Source: Myxococcales bacterium (GTDB taxonomy: Bacteria > Myxococcota_A > Polyangia > Haliangiales > Haliangiaceae). Taken from it: a stretch of 64,000 nt of DNA. A program made the translations under genes and the position numbers. Position 1 is the first letter of the stretch. Each line of letters starts with the position of its first letter. The stretch is from contig CANKMW010000047.1 of the NCBI GenBank assembly GCA_947483555.1, positions 1-64,000 on the forward strand. Direction: 5' to 3'. The notes below the pieces were generated by a model. It saw nothing but the letters and a program-made list of their open reading frames with translations, was not told the DNA's origin and searched no databases. Positions 57,008-64,000 of the stretch are shown here, in pieces.

Positions 57008-57960
57008 GCGTCGTGGACGCGGTGCATGGCGATGAGCGCCAGCGCCTCGTAGATCACGGCGACGCCGAGGTGCGCGGTGAGGTCGGCATGATCGAGCGCC
57101 GGCGAGACCTCGCACAGATCGGCGCCGACCAGGCGCACGCCAGCGAGTCCGCGGACCAGGGCCAGGGCTTCGCGGGCGTCGAGCCCACCCGGCACCGGCG
57201 TTCCGGTACCCGGCGCGAACGCCGGGTCGATGGCGTCGACATCGAACGACAGGTAGGTGGGCCGGCGGCCGATGCGCTCGCGCAGCTCGGCACACAGATG
57301 CGGCATGCCGCGTGCGACGACCTCGTCGATGAAGAAGATGCGGTTGCCGGCGTCGAGCGTGACCTCCGCGTCGTCGGCGCCACTCCACGAGCCGCGGATG
57401 CCGACGTGATAGAGTTGGCCGGCCTCGGCCAGACCCTCGCGGATGATGTGGCGCATCGGGGTGCCGTGGTGGAACTCGTCGCCCCAGGTGTCGGCGCTGG
57501 AGGTGTCGAGGTGGGCATCGACGTGGACGATCGCCACCGGGCCGTGCGCGGCGTGGATGGCGCGCAGCGCCGGCAGCGCCACCGAGTGATCGCCGCCGAC
57601 CACGATCGGCACCGCGCCGGCGCGCACGATCGCTGCCACCTCGGCCTGGACGGCGTCGCGCATCGCGCCGCGATCGAACGGCGGAAACGCGACGTTGCCG
57701 CCGTCGCGGCAGACCAGGGTCTGGAACACGTCGATGCCGGCGGTGGCGTGGTAGCTCTGCACCAGCGCGCTGACTCGCCGCAGCGCCCACGGCGCCAGCC
57801 GGGCCCCGGGCTGGTACGTGGTACCGGCGTCGGTCGGTACGCCCACCAGCACGACATCGCTGCCGTGGTACCGGTCGGCGGCCTGCACATCGCACAGTGG
57901 CAGGCGGAAGAACGGGGCCTGACCGTGGCGCAGGTACTCGAAGGCGGATTGCTGTGACAT
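57004..57960 (-). CDS. Agmatinase/arginase-family ureohydrolase
   Basis: A 318-aa manganese enzyme. The three metal motifs are complete: VVGGDHSVALPAL, IVHVDAHLDTSS and SFDVDAIDPAFAPGTGTPVPGG. LVGVPTDAGTTYQPGAR and the N-terminal PFFRLP are typical of agmatinases and related ureohydrolases, which release urea from agmatine, arginine or guanidino acids to leave putrescine, ornithine or similar products. The exact substrate is open. SD AAGGAG is 8 nt upstream of the ATG at 57960. It is the last gene of an operon behind PlsC and GNAT genes (gap 11 nt). Confidence 0.9.
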   Translation of the reverse strand: MSQQSAFEYLRHGQAPFFRLPLCDVQAADRYHGSDVVLVGVPTDAGTTYQPGARLAPWALRRVSALVQSYHATAGIDVFQTLVCRDGGNVAFPPFDRGAMRDAVQAEVAAIVRAGAVPIVVGGDHSVALPALRAIHAAHGPVAIVHVDAHLDTSSADTWGDEFHHGTPMRHIIREGLAEAGQLYHVGIRGSWSGADDAEVTLDAGNRIFFIDEVVARGMPHLCAELRERIGRRPTYLSFDVDAIDPAFAPGTGTPVPGGLDAREALALVRGLAGVRLVGADLCEVSPALDHADLTAHLGVAVIYEALALIAMHRVHDA

Positions 57961-57971
57961 CGTCGGCTCCT

Positions 57972-58748
57972 TCACGAACGCAGATGGCCATCGAGCGACA
58001 CGGCGATCGCGGCGCGAACGCGGGCCGCGAAGTCGACCGGTTGCTCGGTGGGACGGCCCCACATCGCGGCGCGCGCGACCAGCCGGGCGCGCGCTCGCCG
58101 CCGCGTCGACAGGCGCCAGTAGTGAGGCAGGAACGTCGCGTCGCCGGTCCACGCCAGATCGCGGTTGTCGTAGGTCAGCGCCAGCGGCACCACCGGCACG
58201 TTGGCGATCATGGCAGCGCCGAAGATGCCGCGGTGAAACGGCAGCAGGCGTTCGCCGCTGGTCGTGGTGCCCTCGGGGAAGTTGAGGACGCTCACTCCGG
58301 CGTGCAGGGCGGCGAGCGCGCGCCGCAGCGTGACCGCGCGCGCGGCGACCGAGGCCCGGTTGACAAAGTTGGTGCCGAGCGCGCGCGCCGCCGGACCGAT
58401 CACCGGCCAGTCGGCGACCTCGGCCTTGGCGATCGGCGCGGCCGGCATCTGCGACAGGATCACCAGCGGGTCGAGGTACGAGACGTGGTTGGCGACCAGG
58501 ATGCAGGGACGCTCCGGCAAGATCCCGATCACCTCGATCTCCAGGGCGTGGATGGCGCACACGTCGCGCGCCGTCGCCGACAGCGCCTGGGCTCGCATGG
58601 TCGGCGTCCGGTGGGTGCCGAGCCGGGCCTCGCCGAGCGCGGCCAGGCTGGTCACCGTGGCGCGCGCGATGCGAGAGCTGGCGCGCGCCCCGACGGCGAC
58701 GCCCACCGCGCTCGCCAGCCCGGGGATTGCCAGCGACGTGCCGCTCAC
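57972..58748 (-). CDS. PlsC/LPLAT-family acyltransferase
   Basis: A 258-aa membrane-associated O-acyltransferase of the 1-acyl-sn-glycerol-3-phosphate acyltransferase family. Motif I is LVANHVSYLDPLVIL (H-x4-D), motif II KAEVADWPVIGPAARALGTNFVNR, motif III LNFPEGTTTSGERLLPFHRGIF, and motif IV VVPLALTYDN. Its GTG start overlaps the stop of the GNAT gene (GTGA). Family members esterify lysophosphatidic acid, or in OlsA the hydroxyl of an N-acylated ornithine. The operon context (GNAT upstream, ureohydrolase downstream) favours the second type but does not prove it. Confidence 0.9.
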   Translation of the reverse strand: MSGTSLAIPGLASAVGVAVGARASSRIARATVTSLAALGEARLGTHRTPTMRAQALSATARDVCAIHALEIEVIGILPERPCILVANHVSYLDPLVILSQMPAAPIAKAEVADWPVIGPAARALGTNFVNRASVAARAVTLRRALAALHAGVSVLNFPEGTTTSGERLLPFHRGIFGAAMIANVPVVPLALTYDNRDLAWTGDATFLPHYWRLSTRRRARARLVARAAMWGRPTEQPVDFAARVRAAIAVSLDGHLRS

Positions 58749-59272
58749 GCCGCCTCGCTGGCCGCGACGCGACGATCGACCAGACCGAGGCGCTCGTACT
58801 TGGGACGCATGCGCTCGAACGTCGCGCGGTCGATGCACGACACGATGCGCTCGTCGCCCGGCCCGTAGAAGTCGCGGCGGCGGTCGGCCTCGGTGGCGCC
58901 GAGCATCGCGTGCAGGGCACGCGCCGCCACGTTGTCCTCCTTGACGGTGAACCAGCACACGTCGACCCGCTCGAGGATGGTGCGGACGAAGGTGCCGATC
59001 ATCATCGCCGTCACGCGCTTGCGCTGGTACTCCTCGCGGATCGCCAGGGTGGTGCACCACGCCCGCCGTTCCTTGACGAAGGACAAGAGGTACCCGACCG
59101 GGCGATCGTCGTCGAGGGCGAGGAAGCAGGTGTCGGGAAAGATCTCGGTACACACCCGCAGGTAGTGCGGGCACAGGACGTCCTCGCCCATGGACCCGAA
59201 CACGTCGCGCTCGAGCTGGGTCAGGGCGGCGAAGTCGTCGGTGGTCAGCGTACGAACCTGATAGCGCGTCAT
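58745..59272 (-). CDS. GNAT-family N-acyltransferase
   Basis: A 175-aa protein of the GNAT fold. The sequence shows VRTLTTDDFAALTQLERDVFG, CFLALDDDRPVGYLLSFV, the acyl-CoA pyrophosphate loop TLAIREEYQRKRVTAMMIGT (here Q-R-K-R instead of the common Q/R-x-x-G-x-G/A), and TVKEDNVAARALHAMLGA with DFYGPGDERIV. These place it with amino-group acetyl- or acyltransferases. The start at 59272 has an SD (GGAGGT, 6 nt). It is the first gene of a coupled three-gene operon with PlsC and the ureohydrolase, which suggests N-acylation of an amine or amino acid. Confidence 0.8.
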   Translation of the reverse strand: MTRYQVRTLTTDDFAALTQLERDVFGSMGEDVLCPHYLRVCTEIFPDTCFLALDDDRPVGYLLSFVKERRAWCTTLAIREEYQRKRVTAMMIGTFVRTILERVDVCWFTVKEDNVAARALHAMLGATEADRRRDFYGPGDERIVSCIDRATFERMRPKYERLGLVDRRVAASEAA

Positions 59273-59529
59273 CGAGAACCTCCGGCGTTGTTGTGTTGCC
59301 ATCCTTGATGGCACCTCCCGGTGGCGGCTCGACGACGCCGCGATGGCCCGAGCGCGGCGGGTCGGAAACGTTGTCGCCGCGCACGTGACGGCGGCGTGAA
59401 GCCGCGATCGCGTGACGCCGCTTCGTCGCAACCGCGTCGCCGACCGCAGCGTGAAGTGTTGCGAGGCGGCAGCGGTCGGTTCACGCGCCGCCGGCAATGT
59501 GCGCGCACAACCCAACCAGGAGCGAACCC

Positions 59530-61827
59530 ATGCGTCTATCGACTTCGATGCTCGCCGCGGCGTTGTGTGCGTCGCTGCTCGCCTGCGGCGACAACAGTCA
59601 GCCGGGCCCCGGCGGCCCCGAAGGCCCCCTCGGTCCGCGGGGCCCGTCGGGCGACGACGGCGTCAACGGCGTCGACGGCGTCGACGGCGAGCCGGGACGC
59701 CCCGGCGGCAACTGCCCGGTCGGCGGCGGGGTCGAGACCGAGGCCGAAGGCGTACCGGGCTCGGTGCCGCTGTCGTCGATGGTGTCGTTGACCTTCTGCG
59801 ACGCCGCCGCCACCGGCGCCACCAACATCCCGGACTACGTCAAGGCGCTGGTCACCCACTACGGTCGCGGCACGATGCCCGCCGGCATGGAGTTCCCGCT
59901 GTCGGTGGCCACCACCGACAGCGTGCGCGCCATCCGCGGCCTGGTGCCCGACACCGTCATCAAGTGGCTCGACCCGCTGACCTGGGACAACATGACCAGC
60001 CCGACGACGACGCCGCGGTTCGGCGCCAACGCCGACTACATGGCCTTCTTCGGCGATGGCTGGCAGAACGCGTCGACGCCGTACTGGCACGGCAGCGACA
60101 CCGCCGGCTGGGTCTGGGTCAATCACGAGTACGTGTCGAACGGCCGCCCCCGGACCACCGCCGCTGCCACCGGTCAACACCTCACCCTGGCCCGCTTCCT
60201 GTCCTACTGGGGAACCATCGCCGGGTCGCCGACCAGCAACGCCTGGACCGACGCTGACCTCAACATCTACACCGACGAGTTCAAGAAGCAGGTCGGCGGC
60301 GCCTGGTTCCGCATGGCCCAGGACCCGGCGACCGGCGAGTGGGCGCTCGATCGCTCGCAGGCGCCGCGGCGCTACGACGCCACCGACGCCACCCTGGTCA
60401 AGGTGACCGGCATGGACGTCAGTCCCGATCACGACGACGTCGGCGCGGCGCTGCCCGAGGACGTGGTCGCCGGCATCATGGCCGACTGCTCGGGCACGCA
60501 AACCCCGTGGGGCACCATCATCACGGCGGAGGAGAACGTCGCGTTCGCCTACGGCGACATCGAGACCGCGTGGAGCTCGGGCAACCGCTTCCTCGCTGGC
60601 CGCGGCTTCGATCCGGGCGCCAGCGTCTCGTTCGACACCACGCCGTCGACGGTGGGTGACTTTGCCAGCCCGGACGCCAACGCCTCGCACCCCAAGGACG
60701 CCTACGGCTTCCTGGTCGAGATCGATCCGGGCCAGGCGCCCGGCGAGTACTACGGCAAGACCACCGCCGGGGTCGGCCACCGCAAGCTCGGCGCCATGGG
60801 CCGCGCCAGCTGGGAGAACGCCGCCTTCGCCATGGGCACCGACTGGAAGCTGCTTCCGGGCCAGCCGATCGTCGTCTACGCCGGCAACGATCGCCGCTCC
60901 GGCCACATCTACAAGTTCGTCACCAGCCAGCCGTACCAGCTCGGCATGACCCGGCCGCAGATCCGCGCGCTGCTCGATAGCGGCAAGCTCTACGTGTCGC
61001 ACTTCTCGGGCCTCGACAACGCCCACGGCCGCCGCCTGCAGGCCAGCCAGGCCGCGCCGACCGAGCCCGCGCCCGGCAACGGTCGCTGGCTCGAGCTGTC
61101 GACGACCTCGACGTCGCCCGCGCCCAACGCCACGGCGCTCGGCGTCTCGGCCAGGTCGGTCGGTCAGGCGCTCACCGATCCGACCTGGAACGGCATCGGC
61201 AGCTTCGCCAGCGACGCCGACATCCGCAAGGCGCTGTTCACGGCCTCGCTCAAGATCGGCGCCATGGAGCTCAACCGCCCCGAGGACATCGAGTACAACC
61301 CGATGGACATCTCGGGCAAGCCGCGGCTCTACGTCGCGTTCACCAACCACGCGGGCACCGTGGCGCTGGATCAGAACGGGGTCCTGCTGGCGCCGACCGC
61401 GACCCAGCCCAACCGCGGCGACCGGGCCGGCGGCATCTTCGCGATCGAGGAGACGGTGACCGGGACCCCGGCGACGTCGATGACGTTCTCGTACTGGCAG
61501 GTGTGGCAGGGCAGCCTGGCCGCCGGCGTGTTCGATGCCGGCAGCCCCGACAACATCGCCATCGACGCCGACGGCGGCGTGTGGTTCGGCACCGACGGCT
61601 ACTTCGGCAGCTCGACGCGCCGCTCGGCCGACGGCGTCTACTACCTCGACCTCGATCCGGCGCACCGGGCCACGCCGACGCCGACCTACGGCCTCGCGTT
61701 CCGCATCGCCGCCGCGCCGAGCGACGCCGAGGCCACCGGGCCGGCGTTCACCCCGGGCATGGGCACGCTGTTCTTCAACGTGCAGCATCCCGGCGAGGAC
61801 ATCCTGTCGAACTGGCCGCCGCGCTGA
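59530..61827 (+). CDS. PhoX/DUF839-type phosphatase with collagen-like segment
   Basis: A 765-aa lipoprotein. MRLSTSMLAAALCASLLAC (lipid Cys 19) is followed by a collagen-like G-x-y stretch of about eleven triplets (GPGGPEGPLGPRGPSGDDG onward, residues 26-60). The rest is the PhoX-like beta-propeller (DUF839): TPYWHGSDTAGWVWVNHEYVS, PWGTIITAEENVAFAYG, KLGAMGRASWENAAF, VYAGNDRRSGHIYKFV, NRPEDIEYNP, and PDNIAIDADGGVWFGTDG. In PhoX the conserved 'E-N' and metal ligands bind Ca2+/Fe3+ for alkaline phosphatase activity. No Tat motif is seen, and whether this member is a phosphatase is untested. The ATG at 59530 has an SD (AGGAG). The stop overlaps the start of the cytochrome gene (TGATG). Confidence 0.85.
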   Translation: MRLSTSMLAAALCASLLACGDNSQPGPGGPEGPLGPRGPSGDDGVNGVDGVDGEPGRPGGNCPVGGGVETEAEGVPGSVPLSSMVSLTFCDAAATGATNIPDYVKALVTHYGRGTMPAGMEFPLSVATTDSVRAIRGLVPDTVIKWLDPLTWDNMTSPTTTPRFGANADYMAFFGDGWQNASTPYWHGSDTAGWVWVNHEYVSNGRPRTTAAATGQHLTLARFLSYWGTIAGSPTSNAWTDADLNIYTDEFKKQVGGAWFRMAQDPATGEWALDRSQAPRRYDATDATLVKVTGMDVSPDHDDVGAALPEDVVAGIMADCSGTQTPWGTIITAEENVAFAYGDIETAWSSGNRFLAGRGFDPGASVSFDTTPSTVGDFASPDANASHPKDAYGFLVEIDPGQAPGEYYGKTTAGVGHRKLGAMGRASWENAAFAMGTDWKLLPGQPIVVYAGNDRRSGHIYKFVTSQPYQLGMTRPQIRALLDSGKLYVSHFSGLDNAHGRRLQASQAAPTEPAPGNGRWLELSTTSTSPAPNATALGVSARSVGQALTDPTWNGIGSFASDADIRKALFTASLKIGAMELNRPEDIEYNPMDISGKPRLYVAFTNHAGTVALDQNGVLLAPTATQPNRGDRAGGIFAIEETVTGTPATSMTFSYWQVWQGSLAAGVFDAGSPDNIAIDADGGVWFGTDGYFGSSTRRSADGVYYLDLDPAHRATPTPTYGLAFRIAAAPSDAEATGPAFTPGMGTLFFNVQHPGEDILSNWPPR

Positions 61828-63458
61828 TGCCGACCAGCGCGGCAAGATTCGTTGGCCTCGCGCTGATCGTCACCGGGTTAGGTCTCGGTTGTGATCAGCG
61901 CGGGGCGTCCGCGTACGAAGGGCCGCTGGCCTACGCCGTGGCGCACAGCGGCAAGGTCGACAACCTCGAGGCCGCGGTACCGCCGATGTGTTACACGCGG
62001 ACCGCTGGCGAGTCGAACCCGTGCTGGGTGTGCCACGCTCGCGGCCAGGGCCGCAACAGCCTCGACGATGTCGAGCTGCAAGAGACCTACGCGTTCTCCG
62101 ACGCGGCGCTCGACAATCACTGGGCCAACCTGTTCGTCGACCGGCGACCGTTCATCGCCGGGATCGGCGACGACGACATCCTGCGCTGGGTCCGCGGCGA
62201 CAACTACGCGCCGCTCCGGGCCACGATGCAGGCGCTACCGGCGAGCTACCAGGGCTTTCGCCCCGACCTCGACCTCGGCCGCGGTCTCGACGACGACGGC
62301 TTCGCCCGCGATGGCAGCGGCTGGCGCGCGGTGCGATTTCATCCCTTTCCTGGCGCGTTCTGGCCCAGCAACGGCTCGAGCAGCGACCTATTCGTCCGGC
62401 TGCCGGACAGATTTCGCCGCGCCGCCGACGGCCGGCCGTCGCGCGACGTCTACCGCCTCAACCTGTCGCTGCTCGAGGCCGCGATCGCGGTCGAGGACTA
62501 CGGCACCCGGGCCGTCGACCGCGCCGTCGAACCGGTCGACGAGCGCCTGATCGGCTTCGACCTCGACGGCGATGGCCAGCTCCGCGCCGCCACGCAACGG
62601 ATTCGCCAGTTGCCCCCGCGCTACGCTGGCGGCGCCGCCAACTCCCGGGTGGTGGCGCAGGCGTACCCCGAGGGCATGGAACTCCTGCACAGCGTGCGCT
62701 ACCTCGATCCCGACGCGCCGACGCTGATGGCGGCGCGGATGAAGGAGCTGCGCTACATGCGCAAGGTCGAGGACCCCGACGACTGGGGCCTGCAGCGCGC
62801 CTACGCCGAGGAGGCCGAGGACAAGGCCGCCGGCAAGCTCCCGGTGTACCAGGGCGATCCGGAGATGGGTCTGCTCAACCCGTGGGGCTGGCAGCTCCAG
62901 GGCTACATCGAGGATGCGCGCGGCACGCTGCGGGTGCAGAGCGAGGAGGAGCACCGCTTCTGCATGGGCTGTCACGGTCACGTCGGCGTGACCATCGATC
63001 ACACCTTCAGCTTCGCGCGCAAGGTGCCGGGCCGCGACGGTTGGCGCCACCAGGACCTGCGCGGTCTGCACGACCGTCCGCAGGTCGGACACACCGCTCC
63101 CGAGCTGGTGACGTACTTCGCGCGGGTCCAGGGCGGCGACGAGACCCGGACCAACGACGAGCTCCTGGCCCGCTTCTTCCCCGGTGGCCGGCTCGCCGAG
63201 GCCGAGCTGCGGCGGGCCGCGGTCGGCGGCGATCGCGACCTGGCCTGGGCGCTGGCGCCGAGCCGCGCCCGCGCGCTTGCCCTCGACAAGGCCTACCTCG
63301 CGGTGGTCCGCGAGCAGAGCTTCGTCCACGGCCGCGACGCGGTGCTGACGCCGGCGACCCGGGTGCATGCCCGCATCACCGACGACGGCACCGGGCTCGG
63401 CGCCGCCGGCAAGGTCTACCGCGACGGCCGCCTCCACCTGGTGTGGGAGGCCCGCTGA
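61827..63458 (+). CDS. Diheme c-type cytochrome lipoprotein
   Basis: A 543-aa exported protein (RFVGLALIVTGLGLGC, lipid Cys 22). Two heme-binding CxxCH motifs are present: NPCWVCH (Cys66, Cys69, His70) and FCMGCHGH near 377-381. Between them lies a long region with many Tyr/Arg/Asp and the segments WRAVRFHPFPGAFWPSNG and NPWGWQLQGYIEDARGT. The last 100 residues carry a DELLARFFPGGRL helix. No further CxxCH is visible. The spacing of the two hemes and the total size do not match common CcmE, NrfA or peroxidase types. ATG overlaps the PhoX stop, so the two are co-translated, which makes an envelope electron-transfer partner plausible. Confidence 0.82.
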   Translation: MPTSAARFVGLALIVTGLGLGCDQRGASAYEGPLAYAVAHSGKVDNLEAAVPPMCYTRTAGESNPCWVCHARGQGRNSLDDVELQETYAFSDAALDNHWANLFVDRRPFIAGIGDDDILRWVRGDNYAPLRATMQALPASYQGFRPDLDLGRGLDDDGFARDGSGWRAVRFHPFPGAFWPSNGSSSDLFVRLPDRFRRAADGRPSRDVYRLNLSLLEAAIAVEDYGTRAVDRAVEPVDERLIGFDLDGDGQLRAATQRIRQLPPRYAGGAANSRVVAQAYPEGMELLHSVRYLDPDAPTLMAARMKELRYMRKVEDPDDWGLQRAYAEEAEDKAAGKLPVYQGDPEMGLLNPWGWQLQGYIEDARGTLRVQSEEEHRFCMGCHGHVGVTIDHTFSFARKVPGRDGWRHQDLRGLHDRPQVGHTAPELVTYFARVQGGDETRTNDELLARFFPGGRLAEAELRRAAVGGDRDLAWALAPSRARALALDKAYLAVVREQSFVHGRDAVLTPATRVHARITDDGTGLGAAGKVYRDGRLHLVWEAR

Positions 63459-63530
63459 GGTGCGACCTGGCGGGCCGACCGCCGCCGCGCCGGTGCCCGC
63501 GAGGCGGTTGGCCACCCCGGCGACCGATCG

Positions 63531-63623
63531 GCTCACGGGCCGCTGGCGCGCAATCGATCGAGCAGCTCGGTTGATGCACCCAGGAGGGTGAGCGCCGCGA
63601 GGATGTCGGCGCGGTAGTCGGGG
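63531..63623. repeat. 93-bp direct repeat, copy 2
   Basis: Matches 54401-54493 with two mismatches. It forms the 3' end, stop codon included, of the partial minus-strand gene at the window edge. Confidence 0.9.
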
Positions 63624-64000
63624 TTGGACAGGCGATCGTCCTGGAGATAAGCGGCCTCCAGCTCGGCCTCAGCGTGGCGCTCCGAGGTCTCGAGGATCTG
63701 GCCGAGAGGATCGGTAGCGGTCGGCGAGTCGCGAAGGACGGGCCGGACGAACGAGGTCGCGACCTCGACGCCCGATCGTGTGGCCCGCCAGTACGTGATC
63801 GGATCGGGGCCGGTGCGGGCCAACATATCGGCGTGCATCTCGACCTCGACGCTGGGATCTCGCCAGGTCCAGACCAGCGCGGGCGAATTGCCGACGGTGC
63901 GGGTGCCGGTGATCGCGCCGTCGACGACGGCGGTGAGCGTGGCTCCGGGTGAGGCCACGAGGGCGGTGATCGTGTCGCCGGCCCGCGAGTACTTGGCGTC
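63533..64000 (-). CDS. Partial gene of unknown function, 5' end outside the window
   Basis: The last 155 codons of a minus-strand gene that continues beyond base 64000. It reads KYSRAGDTITALVASPGATL, a beta-rich section (DGAITGTRTVGNSPALVWTW, VEVEMHADMLARTG), TATDPLGQILETSERHAEAEL and the C-terminal NPDYRADILAALTLLGAS / TELLDRLRASGP. The end is shared with the fragment at 54403. No family was recognised. It converges on the diheme cytochrome gene with 74 bases between. Confidence 0.65.
   Translation of the reverse strand, partial: DAKYSRAGDTITALVASPGATLTAVVDGAITGTRTVGNSPALVWTWRDPSVEVEMHADMLARTGPDPITYWRATRSGVEVATSFVRPVLRDSPTATDPLGQILETSERHAEAELEAAYLQDDRLSNPDYRADILAALTLLGASTELLDRLRASGP

Noticed and set aside
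59536..61845. A 769-codon minus-strand frame opposite the PhoX-like gene
   Set aside because: No start signal, no domain; the plus strand has signal peptide, SD and family motifs.

Overview
The window is very GC-rich and densely coded on both strands. Its content points to a Myxococcota (delta-proteobacterial) chromosome. There are three Ser/Thr protein kinases of the eukaryote-like type, one fused to TPRs behind a zinc-finger-like head and facing an ECF-type sigma factor. There are many lipoproteins of unknown function, a beta-helix protein with a MYXO-CTERM-like Gly/Cys-TM-Arg tail, thrombospondin type 3 and PEGA repeats, and an elicitor-type transglutaminase with a P-domain. This is an inference from gene content; no rRNA or other taxonomic marker is present, and no tRNA, CRISPR array or IS element was recognised.

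Layout. 1-5.6 kb: pectinacetylesterase-like lipoprotein, DUF4274 protein, a decayed stretch of gene fragments (including the core of an RluA pseudouridine synthase), then a secreted protein. 5.9-11.8 kb: calcium-binding and beta-propeller lipoproteins, an MBL-fold hydrolase and a GH5 glycosidase; the divergent promoter at 8.6 kb has a decayed copy at 10.3 kb. 11.8-16.1 kb: a 31-bp tandem array that supplies the end of pheA, then a hybrid histidine kinase whose ATPase segment is inverted in place. 16.1-27.8 kb: secreted proteins, transglutaminase, a kinase with a (GGCTCG)n linker, a lipoprotein gene broken at a G9 tract, rhomboid protease and serine hydrolase. 27.8-31 kb: relics of an M13 peptidase and a CPBP protease around a beta-helix protein. 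31-44 kb: kinase, D12 adenine methylase coupled to serB, an RdgB-like protein, an NAPE-PLD-like hydrolase divergent from a secernin peptidase, LysR/NmrA pair, amine oxidase, and a MotB-like protein. 44-50 kb: thioesterase, RpiB-like isomerase, esterase, MscS channel, PEGA lipoprotein, sigma factor. 50-54.8 kb: TPR kinase followed by the truncated tail of a paralogue and other fragments. 54.8-59.3 kb: two compact operons (lamin-tail / PlsC-like / M14 peptidase; GNAT / PlsC / ureohydrolase). 59.5-64 kb: PhoX-like protein with a collagen-like segment coupled to a diheme cytochrome, then the 3' part of a gene whose tail matches a fragment 9 kb away.

Two themes cross the window. About twenty genes have a -10-like TAnnnT hexamer only 6-10 nt before the start codon and no Shine-Dalgarno sequence, which suggests widespread leaderless transcription; genes inside operons or with an SD (rhomboid, GNAT, ureohydrolase, PhoX, PEGA lipoprotein) do not show it. 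Also, an unusually large number of genes are broken, truncated or rearranged: the inverted kinase segment, the G9 frameshift, the M13, CPBP, RluA and enoyl-CoA hydratase remnants, and the half-copy of the TPR kinase. Either the genome is actively shedding genes, or some of these are assembly errors; each is flagged for checking. Coordinates of starts were chosen by eye from signal peptides, -10 spacing, SD sites and overlaps.
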